From positions 1-64,000 of the forward strand of contig NZ_PYGF01000005.1 in assembly GCF_003014575.1 (NCBI RefSeq): a stretch of 64,000 nucleotides of DNA. Direction: 5' to 3'. Under the pieces are notes generated by a model. It searched no databases and was not told the DNA's origin. It saw only the letters and a list, made by a program, of their open reading frames with translations. The DNA comes from Cecembia rubra. Its GTDB lineage: Bacteria; Bacteroidota; Bacteroidia; Cytophagales; Cyclobacteriaceae. Shown in pieces: positions 27,554 through 36,701 of this stretch. A program made the position numbers and the translations under genes. Every line of letters starts with the position of its first letter. The first letter of the stretch is position 1.

Positions 27554-27617
27554 GTGGCTGATTCTCATAATTGAGCAGAATTCATGCTTTAAAAAAGCCA
27601 AAAAAAATTCTATAGCC

Positions 27618-27649
27618 TTTTGCAAATTTAGAAAACTGATTTACCTTTG
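27618..27649 (+). promoter_or_regulatory. Bacteroidota-type promoter upstream of tRNA-Gly
   Basis: TTTTG at 27618-27622 and TACCTTTG at 27642-27649 are separated by 19 bases, an exact fit to the -33 TTTG / -7 TAnnTTTG consensus of this phylum. Transcription would start near 27655, about 45 bases before the tRNA. Confidence 0.7.
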
Positions 27650-27698
27650 CACACACAAAACACGGAGATATAAGGTCAAAGTGATTTTACTGCAATAA

Positions 27699-27771
27699 GC
27701 GAGAGTAGCTCAGTTGGTAGAGCACAACCTTGCCAAGGTTGGGGTCGCGAGTTCGAATCTCGTCTCTCGCT
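27699..27771 (+). tRNA. tRNA-Gly (anticodon GCC)
   Basis: A 73-base cloverleaf. Acceptor GCGAGAG pairs with CTCTCGC, the D-arm is AGCTCAGTTGGTAGAGC, the anticodon loop TTGCCAA sits in a CAACC/GGTTG stem, and the T-arm has GTTCGAATC. CCA is not encoded. Confidence 0.97.
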
Positions 27772-27779
27772 CAAAAAAG

Positions 27780-27806
27780 GCCCTTTCAAAAAAGGGCTTT
27801 CTTGTT
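27780..27806 (+). terminator. Hairpin after tRNA-Gly
   Basis: A GCCCTTT/AAAGGGC stem (27780-27786, 27791-27797) with a four-base loop and a T-rich tail. It may terminate partly or separate the two tRNAs during processing. Confidence 0.65.
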
Positions 27807-27839
27807 TTTGTTAATATTTAAGCTCTAGCGATAGAGTAA

Positions 27840-27924
27840 GCCGGGATGGTGGAACTGGTAGACACGCAAGACTTAAAATCTTGTGGCCGCTTAGGCCGTG
27901 CGGGTTCGATTCCCGCTCCTGGTA
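27840..27924 (+). tRNA. tRNA-Leu (anticodon TAA)
   Basis: An 85-base class II tRNA with a long variable arm. Acceptor GCCGGGA pairs with TCCTGGT (two G.U pairs), anticodon loop CTTAAAA sits in a CAAGA/TCTTG stem, the variable arm is TGGCCGCTTAGGCCGT, and the T-arm is GCGGGTTCGATTCCCGC. Confidence 0.96.
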
Positions 27925-27927
27925 CTT

Positions 27928-27962
27928 AAAGCCTCGTATGACAGCGGGGCTTTATTGTTTTA
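27928..27962 (+). terminator. Terminator after tRNA-Leu
   Basis: AAAGCCTCG (27928-27936) pairs with CGGGGCTTT (27945-27953, one G.U) and is followed by ATTGTTTT. Confidence 0.7.
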
Positions 27963-28101
27963 AGCCAGTTAATTTTTTCGAAATTCCAGACAAAATTTAA
28001 TTTTCAACACTGAATTACATGCGGATTTCCTGTATGAAATCAACGTTCTACAGGAAGATGATTTGTCGCAATTTCCAATCTTGGTATAAACTTTTCTGTA
28101 A

Positions 28102-28608
28102 TTAAGCTCTTTTCAATAATTTGAGCTCACCTTTTCTCTTTACAATTTTGAGGTCAAAGTAATTGTTAAGAAATGCTTTGCACTGATTTTCTGACCACTC
28201 AGCTCGGCTTTCGTTATCAAAAAGTATACTTAATCGCAGCATGTTTTTAACATAAATCTCTTGCTTGCCCAATTCTCTCAGCCATCTTGTCAATTGGGAG
28301 TGCCAATCCTCTTTGAATTTTTCAAAATGGCTTCTTCCATCAAAAAGCAGTTCAAGCTGATTATCTCCATTTTGGTACCGGTATACTCCACAGAGTTGCC
28401 TGTAAATAACCCTTAAATTTTCTTTAGGATATTCAAAAGTGTCCAATATCCTAGAAAAGGTGGTATCCATCAACATCAAAGGATTGTAGAGCTGGGTGTA
28501 GGATTTTTTCAATTCAAAAACCATCAAATCCAGCATATCCTCTTCCATGACAGTTTGCGCCTGTCTAAGGATATAGTTTTTGTCAAGTGGGAATAATTTT
28601 TGAATCAT
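28102..28608 (-). CDS. Conserved-looking hypothetical protein
   Basis: 168 residues, no signal peptide or membrane segment, mostly helical and charged. Notable phrases are VMEEDMLDLMVFELKKSY near residue 20, YRQLCGVYRYQNGD near 70 and NNYFDLKIVKRKGELKLLKRA at the end. I do not recognise the family. It lies 53 bases downstream of recX on the same strand, so cotranscription with recX is possible. Normal codon use and a clear ATG support it as a real gene. Confidence 0.6.
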   Translation of the reverse strand: MIQKLFPLDKNYILRQAQTVMEEDMLDLMVFELKKSYTQLYNPLMLMDTTFSRILDTFEYPKENLRVIYRQLCGVYRYQNGDNQLELLFDGRSHFEKFKEDWHSQLTRWLRELGKQEIYVKNMLRLSILFDNESRAEWSENQCKAFLNNYFDLKIVKRKGELKLLKRA

Positions 28609-28661
28609 TAGGATACGAAAACTTTTGCAAATTAGTCGTTTCGGTTCATTTTTTAAAGATT

Positions 28662-29168
28662 TTAAGCCAAAATGATCTCTTCAATTGCCATTTGGATCAA
28701 ATCAGGTTCAAACCCCCTTCCCATTAGATATTGATGGGTTTTGAATTTCTTTTTCATTCCATCAGTTTCTTTTAGAGATTGCCATTTTTTTTCAGCGACA
28801 TGAATTAGGATGCCCCAATATTCTTCTCCGTCAATTTCCTTTAATCCTGATTTGATGCAGTTGGGGCTGATTTTTCTTGATTTCAGTTCATTGATGATTT
28901 TATTTCGCCCCCATTTTTTCAAACGATATTTGCCTCTCACAAAGGCCTGTGCATACCTTTCTTCATTAATGAAGCCTTCTGAAATCATTGTAGCGATCAA
29001 ATCTTCAGCCTCTGTTCCGAAGATCCCCCTTTCAGCCAATTTTGTCCTTACTTCTTCCTGACAACGCTCCTGATAAGCACAATAGGCTGCAACTTTCACT
29101 TTGGCTTCTTGTAGAGACCATTGCTTTTTGGGTCCTTGGTTGCCATATTCTTTTCGTGGGTAGGACAT
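28662..29168 (-). CDS. recX: RecA regulator RecX
   Basis: 168 residues from the ATG at 29168; the frame extends further but MSYPRKEYG is the more natural start. It carries the tandem three-helix RecX repeats: CAYQERCQEEVRTKLAERG, then LIATMISEGFINEERYAQAFVRGKYRLKKWGRNKIINELK and the C-terminal KFKTHQYLMGRGFEPDLI. RecX blocks RecA filament extension. recA is not adjacent. It is divergent from tpiA. Confidence 0.88.
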   Translation of the reverse strand: MSYPRKEYGNQGPKKQWSLQEAKVKVAAYCAYQERCQEEVRTKLAERGIFGTEAEDLIATMISEGFINEERYAQAFVRGKYRLKKWGRNKIINELKSRKISPNCIKSGLKEIDGEEYWGILIHVAEKKWQSLKETDGMKKKFKTHQYLMGRGFEPDLIQMAIEEIILA

Positions 29169-29242
29169 TTTGTGTATTTTTGACCCCAAAGTAATCCTTC
29201 GGGTTATTTTTTTCAAATTCAATCTTCAAACCATTAAACATC

Positions 29243-30004
29243 ATGCGTAGTAAAATTGTAGCTGGTAACTGGAAAATGAACCTAAATTTCGATGAAGGCC
29301 AAAAGCTTACTTCTGAAATTGTTAATATGCTCAAGGATGAGCATGTAAAGGATGTGACTGTAGTACTTAATCCTCCTTTTGTGCATCTCTATCCTGTGAA
29401 AAAACTGATAGGGGATGCCCCCAATCTTTTCCTCGGATCACAAAATTGTTCCGATAAGGCATCAGGCGCTTATACAGGGGAAGTTTCTGCCGGAATGCTG
29501 GCTTCCTTTGGTGCCAAGTTTGTCATTTTGGGACATAGCGAGAGAAGGGAATATTTCAAAGAATCCAACGAACTGCTAACTGCCAAAACCAGACAAGCGC
29601 TTGATAATGGTCTGACCCCAATCTTTTGTTGTGGTGAACCCTTGGAAATTAGGGAATCTGGCACGCATGAAACATACGTGAAGGAACAGCTGACAGAAAG
29701 TCTTTTTGGATTTTCTTCCGATGAAATTTCCAAAATTGTTATTGCATATGAGCCCATTTGGGCCATTGGTACAGGAAGAACTGCAAGCTCTGATCAAGCT
29801 CAGGATATGCATGCTGCTTTAAGAAATCACCTTGCTTCAAAATATGGAAGCAATATTGCAGAAGGAATTTCAATCCTCTACGGAGGTAGCTGTAATCCGT
29901 CCAATGCTAAAGAAATATTCTCCAAACCTGATGTGGACGGGGGATTGATCGGAGGAGCTTCCTTGAAATCAAGGGACTTTGTGGAGATCGTTAAATCCTT
30001 TTAA
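29243..30004 (+). CDS. tpiA: Triosephosphate isomerase
   Basis: 253 residues, full length. Active-site residues are N and K in VAGNWKMN (5-12), the catalytic His in GHSERR, the catalytic Glu in VIAYEPIWAIGTG and the phosphate-binding loop in ILYGGSCN and GGLIGGASL. It interconverts dihydroxyacetone phosphate and glyceraldehyde-3-phosphate in glycolysis. It ends at a very strong terminator. Confidence 0.98.
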   Translation: MRSKIVAGNWKMNLNFDEGQKLTSEIVNMLKDEHVKDVTVVLNPPFVHLYPVKKLIGDAPNLFLGSQNCSDKASGAYTGEVSAGMLASFGAKFVILGHSERREYFKESNELLTAKTRQALDNGLTPIFCCGEPLEIRESGTHETYVKEQLTESLFGFSSDEISKIVIAYEPIWAIGTGRTASSDQAQDMHAALRNHLASKYGSNIAEGISILYGGSCNPSNAKEIFSKPDVDGGLIGGASLKSRDFVEIVKSF

Positions 30005-30007
30005 AAA

Positions 30008-30045
30008 AATCAACCGGAAGCATTATGCTTCCGGTTGATTTTTTG
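30008..30045 (+). terminator. Terminator after tpiA
   Basis: A 16-base perfect inverted repeat (30008-30023 with 30025-30040; the innermost pairs form the loop) is followed by TTTT. Confidence 0.9.
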
Positions 30046-30092
30046 CGCTTGTTTATGCCATGGCCACTTCTCAAATGCTACCCCTCAATTAG

Positions 30093-30923
30093 ATGCAATA
30101 CCTTGAATTTAAGATTACCTGTACCGAAGCCTACAGAGAAATATTGATAGCAGAGCTGTCTGAAATTGGATTTGATTCCTTTTTGGAAACGGATGAAGGT
30201 TTGGATGCTTACATCCAGGAAGATGTTTTCCAGAGGGAGGCATTTATGGAAATTATCGATAAATATAAGGAAGCAGCCAAAATTTCAGTTCAAGAGGGGG
30301 TAATGCCCAAGGTCAATTGGAATGAGGAGTGGGAGAAAAACTATGATCCCATCACTGTAGGGGATCAGGTATATGTCAGAGCATCATTTCACCCCACCAA
30401 ACCAGAGTTTCCATTTGAAATTGTCATCAACCCTAAAATGTCTTTTGGCACTGGCCATCATGCAACTACCTATTTGATGATTTCTCATCAGTTGAACCTT
30501 GACCACCAAGGTAAGCGGGTTTTGGATATTGGAGCAGGAACAGGTATTTTAGCAATAATGGCACATCAATTAGGTGCTGCTTTAGTAGAGGCATTTGATA
30601 TTGACGAGTGGTGTGTCCAAAACGGAAATGAAAACTTTGACCTGAACGGAATGGCCGCTGTCCGAATGGGAAGAGGAACTGTGCGGGAAGTAAATCCACA
30701 GGGCAAATTTGATATTGTCCTTGCCAATATCAACAAGAACGTTTTACTGGATGAAATGGAGGTGTACAGCGGATTGATTAAGGAACAGGGCTACCTTTTG
30801 TTGAGCGGGTTTTATGAACATGATATTCCCGATATTGAAAAAGAAGCCAATAGCCATGGATTGGTTTTAATTGGGAAAAAAGTAAAAGATAATTGGGCTG
30901 CATTAGCCATGCAAAAAATATGA
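30093..30923 (+). CDS. prmA: Ribosomal protein L11 methyltransferase
   Basis: 276 residues. The N-terminal substrate domain ends in VNWNEEWEKNYDPI, followed by the PrmA hallmark PKMSFGTGHHATTYLM, SAM motif LDIGAGTGILAIMA, and DIVLANINKNVLL (motif IV, N-I-N). It trimethylates L11 on lysines and the N-terminus. Its TGA overlaps the ATG of the small downstream gene (ATGA). Confidence 0.95.
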   Translation: MQYLEFKITCTEAYREILIAELSEIGFDSFLETDEGLDAYIQEDVFQREAFMEIIDKYKEAAKISVQEGVMPKVNWNEEWEKNYDPITVGDQVYVRASFHPTKPEFPFEIVINPKMSFGTGHHATTYLMISHQLNLDHQGKRVLDIGAGTGILAIMAHQLGAALVEAFDIDEWCVQNGNENFDLNGMAAVRMGRGTVREVNPQGKFDIVLANINKNVLLDEMEVYSGLIKEQGYLLLSGFYEHDIPDIEKEANSHGLVLIGKKVKDNWAALAMQKI

Positions 30924-31105
30924 CTGAGTTGATCATTTATGCCATTGTTTTCCTTCTTTTGATCGCCCATACCCTGATGGCGGGAAAAATGTACAAAGCA
31001 GTACATGGCAATCCAAATCTGAGTTTGAAGGAAAAAAATGACTGGAAATTAAAAGCACTGATCTTTCCGGGATACTTTTGGGGCAAGTATAAGCGGACTT
31101 TGTAA
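30920..31105 (+). CDS. Small membrane protein, function unknown
   Basis: 61 residues from the ATG at 30920, which overlaps the prmA stop by three bases; I prefer this start over an upstream in-frame GTG- or ATG-like codon inside prmA because it gives a clean N-terminal transmembrane helix (LIIYAIVFLLLIAHTLMAG). The rest is a short basic cytoplasmic tail with WKLKALIFPGYFWGKYKR. No known family. Translational coupling to prmA supports expression. It is the last gene before the accessory island. Confidence 0.6.
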   Translation: MTELIIYAIVFLLLIAHTLMAGKMYKAVHGNPNLSLKEKNDWKLKALIFPGYFWGKYKRTL

Positions 31106-31565
31106 TGAAATAGAAATTTCAAGTGATTTTTGGATTGAATTCACTCCTAATCTTTTTTTAAGCTTTAACTTAAATTTTATTCCTTCATGTTTGTGTAAAT
31201 CATAAAGAAATGTTTAAGAAAGGGCTTAATATTTTACAAAGTTCAATCTAACACTCCTTCTTGTTTTAGTTATTATAAGATGTAAAACAATTTATTTAGT
31301 TGTTTTGCTGTTTTTTTTCTAAGTCAATTTAGAAAGCAGATTTATCGAATCAATTGAATTTAAACTTTTAATATTAAATATTATGATTATCTGCAATCAT
31401 AGCACTAACTGAATTACATAGAACATTCAGGGAACCTAGAATCAATATCCATAATAACTCCACCGCAGAGGTGAATCCAATATCAGGTTTGCATGTTTAA
31501 AAAAAGCTAAGAGAGAAATGTAAATTATAAGTATCAAACAAAATTTAATAAATCTCTCATTGCTA

Positions 31566-31780
31566 ATGAAACTACACAAAATACAAAAAAAAGATTTCGG
31601 CGGTCAAGAAATTTATGTGGGAATCGAAGTTCACAAAAAGTATTTGACGATAGCAGTAAAGTCAGAATTTCTAGAGCACAAAACCTTTGTTTAGAAATCC
31701 GATAGCTAGGTTCTGGGAGATTAGATTACCTTAAGAGAAATTTTCCAGGTGCAATTTTCAAAAATGTTTACCCGGTTGGA
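31566..31780 (+). pseudogene. Degenerate IS110-family transposase, N-terminal fragment
   Basis: The frame from the ATG at 31566 reads MKLHKIQKKDFGGQ, IYVGIEVHKKYLTIAVKSE and LEHKTFV, then meets a TAG at 31692 and two more stops. This is the DEDD-type N-terminus of IS110 transposases (usually VGIDVHK, then HKTF). After a one-base shift the text resumes as DYLKRNFPGAIFKNVY, the next conserved block (normally followed by EAGF.GF), then homology ends. Only about 70 of roughly 330 codons remain. No DNA ends could be defined, as expected for a family without typical terminal repeats. Confidence 0.75.
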
Positions 31781-32015
31781 TCCCGCTCCCCGATCATTCC
31801 AGTTTGACAGACTATTCCTAACAGGTTGCTCTACAGCAGAGCCTGGTTCCCCTTTGCCTGACAAAAATTAAAAAAAGTAAATAAGAGAGAAAAAAACATT
31901 TCTTGATAGAAATTTAACATAGAATAATTATCGGTATGGTTATAAACCGCAATTAAAAAGATTACTGGTATCATTGCGGATATACATATTAAATATTAAG
32001 TAACTTATACATTTT

Positions 32016-32035
32016 TTAAAATATAATGGGGTCAT
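32016..32035 (+). promoter_or_regulatory. Island-specific conserved element, copy 1
   Basis: TTAaAATATAATGGGGTCAT, which matches 43656-43675 in 19 of 20 bases. It lies 150 bases upstream of the first glycosidase-like gene. It contains TATAAT and GGGGTCAT. It may be a promoter or operator common to both transcription units of the island (inference). Confidence 0.6.
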
Positions 32036-32184
32036 CTGAGTGTTTTTTATGCTCTTATAGATAAGTAATGTAAAAATTCAAAATTCTATATCTTAAGAAT
32101 ACTTAAGTGATGTCTTATTGAATTGCCATTTCACTACTTCTTGACAATGGATTTTGTAGTCTCAATTATTCTATTCTATAGTTT

Positions 32185-34383
32185 ATGAAAAAATTTTATT
32201 TGGTCATATTTCTGCTCTTGGGAAATATTAGTACAGGAATTGGAAGGGAGCTCATTTCTGTTGCCTTCAATACCCAAAATGAGCAGATTTCCTTTGCTGC
32301 AGGAGAACTTAAAAAAGAACTTTATTACGACGGTATTCAACTTAGGTTATCCGACCTTAGTCAGGTAATGGAAATTCCCAATATCACCGTAGTAGTCAAA
32401 GGGGATTATTCTTTATTTTTTGATGACATTATTGAGGATACAGATTTTGAAAACATTGGTCCTGAAGGTTTCAAAATTAAAAAAATAAAAGGGGGCAGAT
32501 CAATATTTGTTCTGTCAATCGACCAGAATGGGGCAGTTTATGGTCTGCTCGATATCGGTGAACATCTTCTCTCCAAAAGAGATATTAATGAATATGAGGC
32601 TAGACTTGTCAACCCTGCATTTGAATATAGGATTGTAAAATTCAATCTGCCCTGGTCGCCTTACAGATCGAGTGCGGCTACAGAAGTACACACTCATATC
32701 AGCCGGGATATTTCATTTTGGGAAAGATTCCTTGATATGATGGTTGAAAACAGGCTCAATGTCCTTTCCCTGTGGAATAACCATCCATTTCCTTATATGA
32801 TCAGCTCTGAAAACTTTCCCCAGGCAAGTCCTTTTAATGATGTGGAAATGGAAGAATGGAAAAACTTTTGGAAAACCCTATTTAGGATGGCAAAAATCAG
32901 GGGCATACAGACTTTTATTGTCAACTGGAACATTGTTGTTTCCCCGGAGTTTGCCGAAGCATATGGAGTAAGGGAATACAATGATTTGTCAGAGACCGTA
33001 AAAAAATATACTAAAGAGTCTGTAACCCAGCTTATCAATGAATATGATGACCTTACCGGAATCGGCGTTACCCTTGCCGATTGGATGGGGAATTTCGGGG
33101 AAATGGAAATGACTCCCCAAAAACGTGAAGAATGGATTGAGGAAACTTTTGTTGCCGGAATGAAAGCCGCAAAAAGACCCGTGAAATTTATCCACAGATC
33201 AGTGCTTGCAGGTGACCCTGTGGCCATGAGGAACCTAATTGACAGGGCCGACCTGAAAGATCCTGCCCTGGTGGAGATCAAATTCAACTGGTCACACGGA
33301 CATTCCACACCAAAGTTGGCTATCACACATGACTATCATTCCGGTGAACTCGACGAGAGATTCTGGAATCCTATACCCCACAATTACCGGATACAATGGA
33401 TGGTCAGGAATGAGGATTTTTTTATCCTCCGTTGGGGACAGCCGGATTTTATAAGGGAACATATTTCTGAAAACACCAAAGAATATGTAAACGGTTATTT
33501 TATAGGTTCAGAAGGTTTTATTCCGGCGATGGATTATTCCCATAAACTTTCCCCGGTAAAAACTTGGCAGTATGCTTTTGAAAAACAATGGATGTTTTAC
33601 AAAACCTGGGGAAGATTACTCTACAGGCCTGATACACCTGACAGCTACTTTATTGACCAAATTGAAAGGAGATTCGGGAAAGGAAAGGGAGAGCCGCTTT
33701 TTGAAGCATATAAACTTTCAGGGAACATGCCTTTAAGACTTGCATCATTTTATAGGTCAACCTGGGATTATACCCTTTATTCGGAAGGATTTATTGAAGC
33801 AGAACCATCTTCAAGGACCAAGTGGTTTGACAGGTCATCCCCCTTCATTTCCGTGGACCAGCTGATCAACCATGAAACATTGGATCCAGACATGGTTTCC
33901 ATAGCTGACTATTCCAAGATGGTTGGAATGGGTGAAAAGCTCGGACCACAAAAGATTTCACCATTAAAACTGGCAGAACTCTCCGAATCGGACAGTAGGA
34001 AATCCCTTGAACTCATCGGAACGCTTTATAATAAGACTTCATCCTTTAGCGGAGCTCTGGTTTCAGAACTCGATGATATAGCCACTTGGAGCTACCTCGG
34101 GCTTTATTTTGCTGATAAACTCAGGGCTGGAGTTGCCCTTCAGGATTTCCGAAATACTGGGGATGAATCCAAAAAGGAAAAAGCAGTTGAGCTCCTTGAG
34201 AAATGCCTAGACCACTGGGACATGGTAATCAGATACACCAGTGGAAGGTATTACCCCACGCCCCATGTTAGCACCCAGCGTTACGGTGAAGAATTCAAAG
34301 AATTTTCCTGGGAACAACTCAGGCCACAGGTAGTAAGAGATATTCAGATAGCCAAAGATTCAATTATAAATTCCGATAAATGA
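32185..34383 (+). CDS. Secreted alpha-glucuronidase-like (GH67/GH20b-type) protein, paralogue A
   Basis: 732 residues with a signal peptide (MKKFYLVIFLLLGNISTGIG). Residues about 20-135 resemble the N-terminal domain of GH67/GH20-type glycosidases: EGFKIKKIKGGRSIFVLSID then GAVYGLLDIGEHLL. A putative TIM-barrel follows with FLDMMVENRLNVLSLWNNHPF, FKFNWSHGHSTP-like text (VEIKFNWSHGHSTP), MVRNEDFFILRWG and GSEGFIP. Family-wide alignment with the two paralogues at 50.6 and 52.8 kb is clear, but their GEGM motif is ADWM here (Asp codon at 33079), so activity may differ. Substrate is unknown; a uronic-acid-bearing glycan is a guess. The stop overlaps the next ATG. Confidence 0.7.
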   Translation: MKKFYLVIFLLLGNISTGIGRELISVAFNTQNEQISFAAGELKKELYYDGIQLRLSDLSQVMEIPNITVVVKGDYSLFFDDIIEDTDFENIGPEGFKIKKIKGGRSIFVLSIDQNGAVYGLLDIGEHLLSKRDINEYEARLVNPAFEYRIVKFNLPWSPYRSSAATEVHTHISRDISFWERFLDMMVENRLNVLSLWNNHPFPYMISSENFPQASPFNDVEMEEWKNFWKTLFRMAKIRGIQTFIVNWNIVVSPEFAEAYGVREYNDLSETVKKYTKESVTQLINEYDDLTGIGVTLADWMGNFGEMEMTPQKREEWIEETFVAGMKAAKRPVKFIHRSVLAGDPVAMRNLIDRADLKDPALVEIKFNWSHGHSTPKLAITHDYHSGELDERFWNPIPHNYRIQWMVRNEDFFILRWGQPDFIREHISENTKEYVNGYFIGSEGFIPAMDYSHKLSPVKTWQYAFEKQWMFYKTWGRLLYRPDTPDSYFIDQIERRFGKGKGEPLFEAYKLSGNMPLRLASFYRSTWDYTLYSEGFIEAEPSSRTKWFDRSSPFISVDQLINHETLDPDMVSIADYSKMVGMGEKLGPQKISPLKLAELSESDSRKSLELIGTLYNKTSSFSGALVSELDDIATWSYLGLYFADKLRAGVALQDFRNTGDESKKEKAVELLEKCLDHWDMVIRYTSGRYYPTPHVSTQRYGEEFKEFSWEQLRPQVVRDIQIAKDSIINSDK

Positions 34384-36665
34384 AAAATAAAATAATCCCC
34401 GATTTAGGAAACGGAACTAAAGCTAACGGAATCATGATCTCAAGAAGAAACTTTTTGCAGACAGGCAGTTTGGTCACAGGAGGTTTTTTGCTTACTCCGG
34501 CGTTTGCCTCTGCAAACATTATTGACCAAAAGCAAAATCCACTTTTGCCCCTTCACTGGTACCAGAAACCTGTTAGGATCATGCATACCGTGCTCAGGGA
34601 AATTGATGCAAGGAACTATGATGCTTCCAAGGTGGTGGACTACCTAAAAAATGGTGGTTATAATACACTCTGCGTCAATGCAGGAGGAATAGTGGATTTT
34701 TTTCAGAACCCTTTGCCTGGTGGAAACATCAATAAAGAAATGGGAGAAAGAGATGTGTTGCGGGAAATTACAGAGGCCTGCCAAAAGGAAAACATAAGGG
34801 TTATCGCCAGAATTGACTTCAGGGGAGTAGAAGAGCATGTTTACAATAAATTTCCGAATTGGTTTATGAAAGATCCCGATGGGAAGCCTGTCAAGCTCAC
34901 ATATACCAAGCCTGAACTTTATTCTTCATGTTACCTAGGAGAGCACCGGAACCAATACGCAAATGAATTCGTGGCTTATGTCCTGAAGAATTACAGGGTG
35001 GATGGAATTTGGCATAATTCTCCAGGGTTTAACGGTATCTGTTACTGTAATGCTTGCAGGGAGTCCTTTCTTGATTTTGCTGGTAAAGCTCTTCCTGAGA
35101 GAAGAACTGTTTCAACTGAGGAAATAGAAGAATACATGGTCTGGAAAAGAAGAGAGGCAGACAGGTGTATGGAAAACATTAAAAAGACAGTAAAATCGTT
35201 TGGCGAAGACAAGGTATACACCGCTGAGATTTTTAGTATTTATGATGTGGGGCAGCAACTGGACTGGGGCCTGGGGTTCGATAATGCCAGACGTCATTTT
35301 GATATTTTAGTCAGCGTAGCATTTTTGACAGGTCATGGTTCGGATAAATATTATTTTGACCTGAATTATGGGACTACTATCATAAAATTCCTAAAATCAA
35401 TGCATCCTGAAAAGGAAGCGGTGGTCATGTATGGTAGCAACGGAACTTCCCACCGGCTGGTTTCCGATCCCTCAATCGACTTGAAGATTTGGCTTTGGCA
35501 GATGCTTTCGGTAGGCGGCAGATTCTGGAACTGTTATTTTACAAATGTCCCTACACTCACACATGATAACAGAAATGCATTCAATGAAAAAGATACCTAT
35601 ATGTTTGTCAGGGAACATGAAAAAATCCTTGAACAGCAAATCCCTTTCTGTAATGTAGGCATTTATTATTCTAATTCCACAAGGGAATCTTACAGGAGAA
35701 AATCTGAAGATGAAGCGCTGTTTGGAAATGAAATAAGGGGTACTGAAACTGTCCTTGTAGAAGAGCATATCCCGCATGATTTTATCATAGATGATTATCT
35801 GGATGCAGCAAAACTTCAAAAATACAGACTTATAATTTTACCAAATGTTAAATGCCTTTCCCTTAAAGAATCTGAAATACTTAAAAATTATGTAAATAAC
35901 GGTGGAAATTTGGTAGCTACATATGCAACCGGCCTATATGATGAAAAAGGCAATCCTTTGGGCAACTACCGACTTCATGAACTTTTCGGTGTAGGTTATT
36001 CGGGAATAAGAGAAAATACAAAAAGTGATAATTATCAATATATACTTGATAAATCACATCCATTGGTGGCAGAGGACAGCCGTGAAACTGAACTACTTTT
36101 TAATGCCGCCTATACGGCACTCTGTAAACCTTACCCCAGTACAAAAGTAATATGTACCTGGGTGCCTACCATACAGAACCAGCCTCCTGACAAATCATGG
36201 GTAAATTCATTTTCCACTGAATATCCCACAATTGTGGAAAATACCTTTGGTAAAGGGAAGGTTATCTATTTTGCAAACCAACCTGATCTGCTAAGCCATG
36301 AAATAGGACATGCCGATCCAAGAAACTTATTGGCAAGGGCATTTAGATACCTTCTTGAAGATCATGTCCCAGTAGAGACAAATGCCCCGCCAAGTGTCAA
36401 TCTCGGACTGACCGCTTCCCTCATCGAAAAGGGACAATATGTTCTTTCTCTAGTCAACACTACTTCTGGGCCGGTCCGCCCTATCCGGAAACTAATTCCA
36501 GTTAATAATATCTTGGTAAGCGCCAAAATTCCTGGTGAAAGCCCCAAAAGTTTTAAGATTTTAAAAAGCCAGGGTAACTGCAGTGTCAAATTTTTGGGGG
36601 ACAGTATTCATGTGGAATTGGATAAGTTGGAAGATTATTTTTCAATCCATTTTTCTACCGTGTAA
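34380..36665 (+). CDS. Exported GHL6-type hypothetical glycosyl hydrolase with beta-galactosidase trimerisation-like domain
   Basis: 761 residues. ISRRNFLQTGSLVTGGFLL looks like a Tat signal, and the ATG at 34434 would place the twin arginine near the N-terminus. Residues about 65-330 match the GHL6-type TIM-barrel: YLKNGGYNTLCVNAGG, EACQKENIRVIARIDF, WFMKDPDGKP, YRVDGIWHNSPGFNGICYCNAC. Residues about 440-660 look like the flavodoxin-like trimerisation domain of GH42 (LIILPNVKCLSL, LKNYVNNGGNLVATYATGLYDE). GHL6 proteins are predicted hydrolases without established substrates. Translation is coupled to the preceding gene by an ATGA overlap. Confidence 0.7.
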   Translation: MKNKIIPDLGNGTKANGIMISRRNFLQTGSLVTGGFLLTPAFASANIIDQKQNPLLPLHWYQKPVRIMHTVLREIDARNYDASKVVDYLKNGGYNTLCVNAGGIVDFFQNPLPGGNINKEMGERDVLREITEACQKENIRVIARIDFRGVEEHVYNKFPNWFMKDPDGKPVKLTYTKPELYSSCYLGEHRNQYANEFVAYVLKNYRVDGIWHNSPGFNGICYCNACRESFLDFAGKALPERRTVSTEEIEEYMVWKRREADRCMENIKKTVKSFGEDKVYTAEIFSIYDVGQQLDWGLGFDNARRHFDILVSVAFLTGHGSDKYYFDLNYGTTIIKFLKSMHPEKEAVVMYGSNGTSHRLVSDPSIDLKIWLWQMLSVGGRFWNCYFTNVPTLTHDNRNAFNEKDTYMFVREHEKILEQQIPFCNVGIYYSNSTRESYRRKSEDEALFGNEIRGTETVLVEEHIPHDFIIDDYLDAAKLQKYRLIILPNVKCLSLKESEILKNYVNNGGNLVATYATGLYDEKGNPLGNYRLHELFGVGYSGIRENTKSDNYQYILDKSHPLVAEDSRETELLFNAAYTALCKPYPSTKVICTWVPTIQNQPPDKSWVNSFSTEYPTIVENTFGKGKVIYFANQPDLLSHEIGHADPRNLLARAFRYLLEDHVPVETNAPPSVNLGLTASLIEKGQYVLSLVNTTSGPVRPIRKLIPVNNILVSAKIPGESPKSFKILKSQGNCSVKFLGDSIHVELDKLEDYFSIHFSTV

Positions 36666-36701
36666 TTCAAAAAAATCAATTCAATCAAAACAAGAAAAAT
36701 T

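Larger units (their letters stand above)
31106..32184. other. A+T-rich 1.1-kb intergenic region at the left edge of the island
   Basis: There is no intact gene here. It holds a decayed IS110 transposase start (31566-31780) and the conserved 20-base element at 32016-32035, listed separately. The stretch 31106-31565 is very A+T-rich with no structure I could support, as is 31781-32015. The leader 32036-32184 before the first enzyme gene has no clear hairpin. Confidence 0.7.

Noticed and set aside
31500-31900. Short similar A-rich motifs (AAGAGAGAAA-type) either side of the IS110 remnant, as possible target repeats
   Set aside because: Low complexity and imperfect; IS110 elements do not usually give such repeats.
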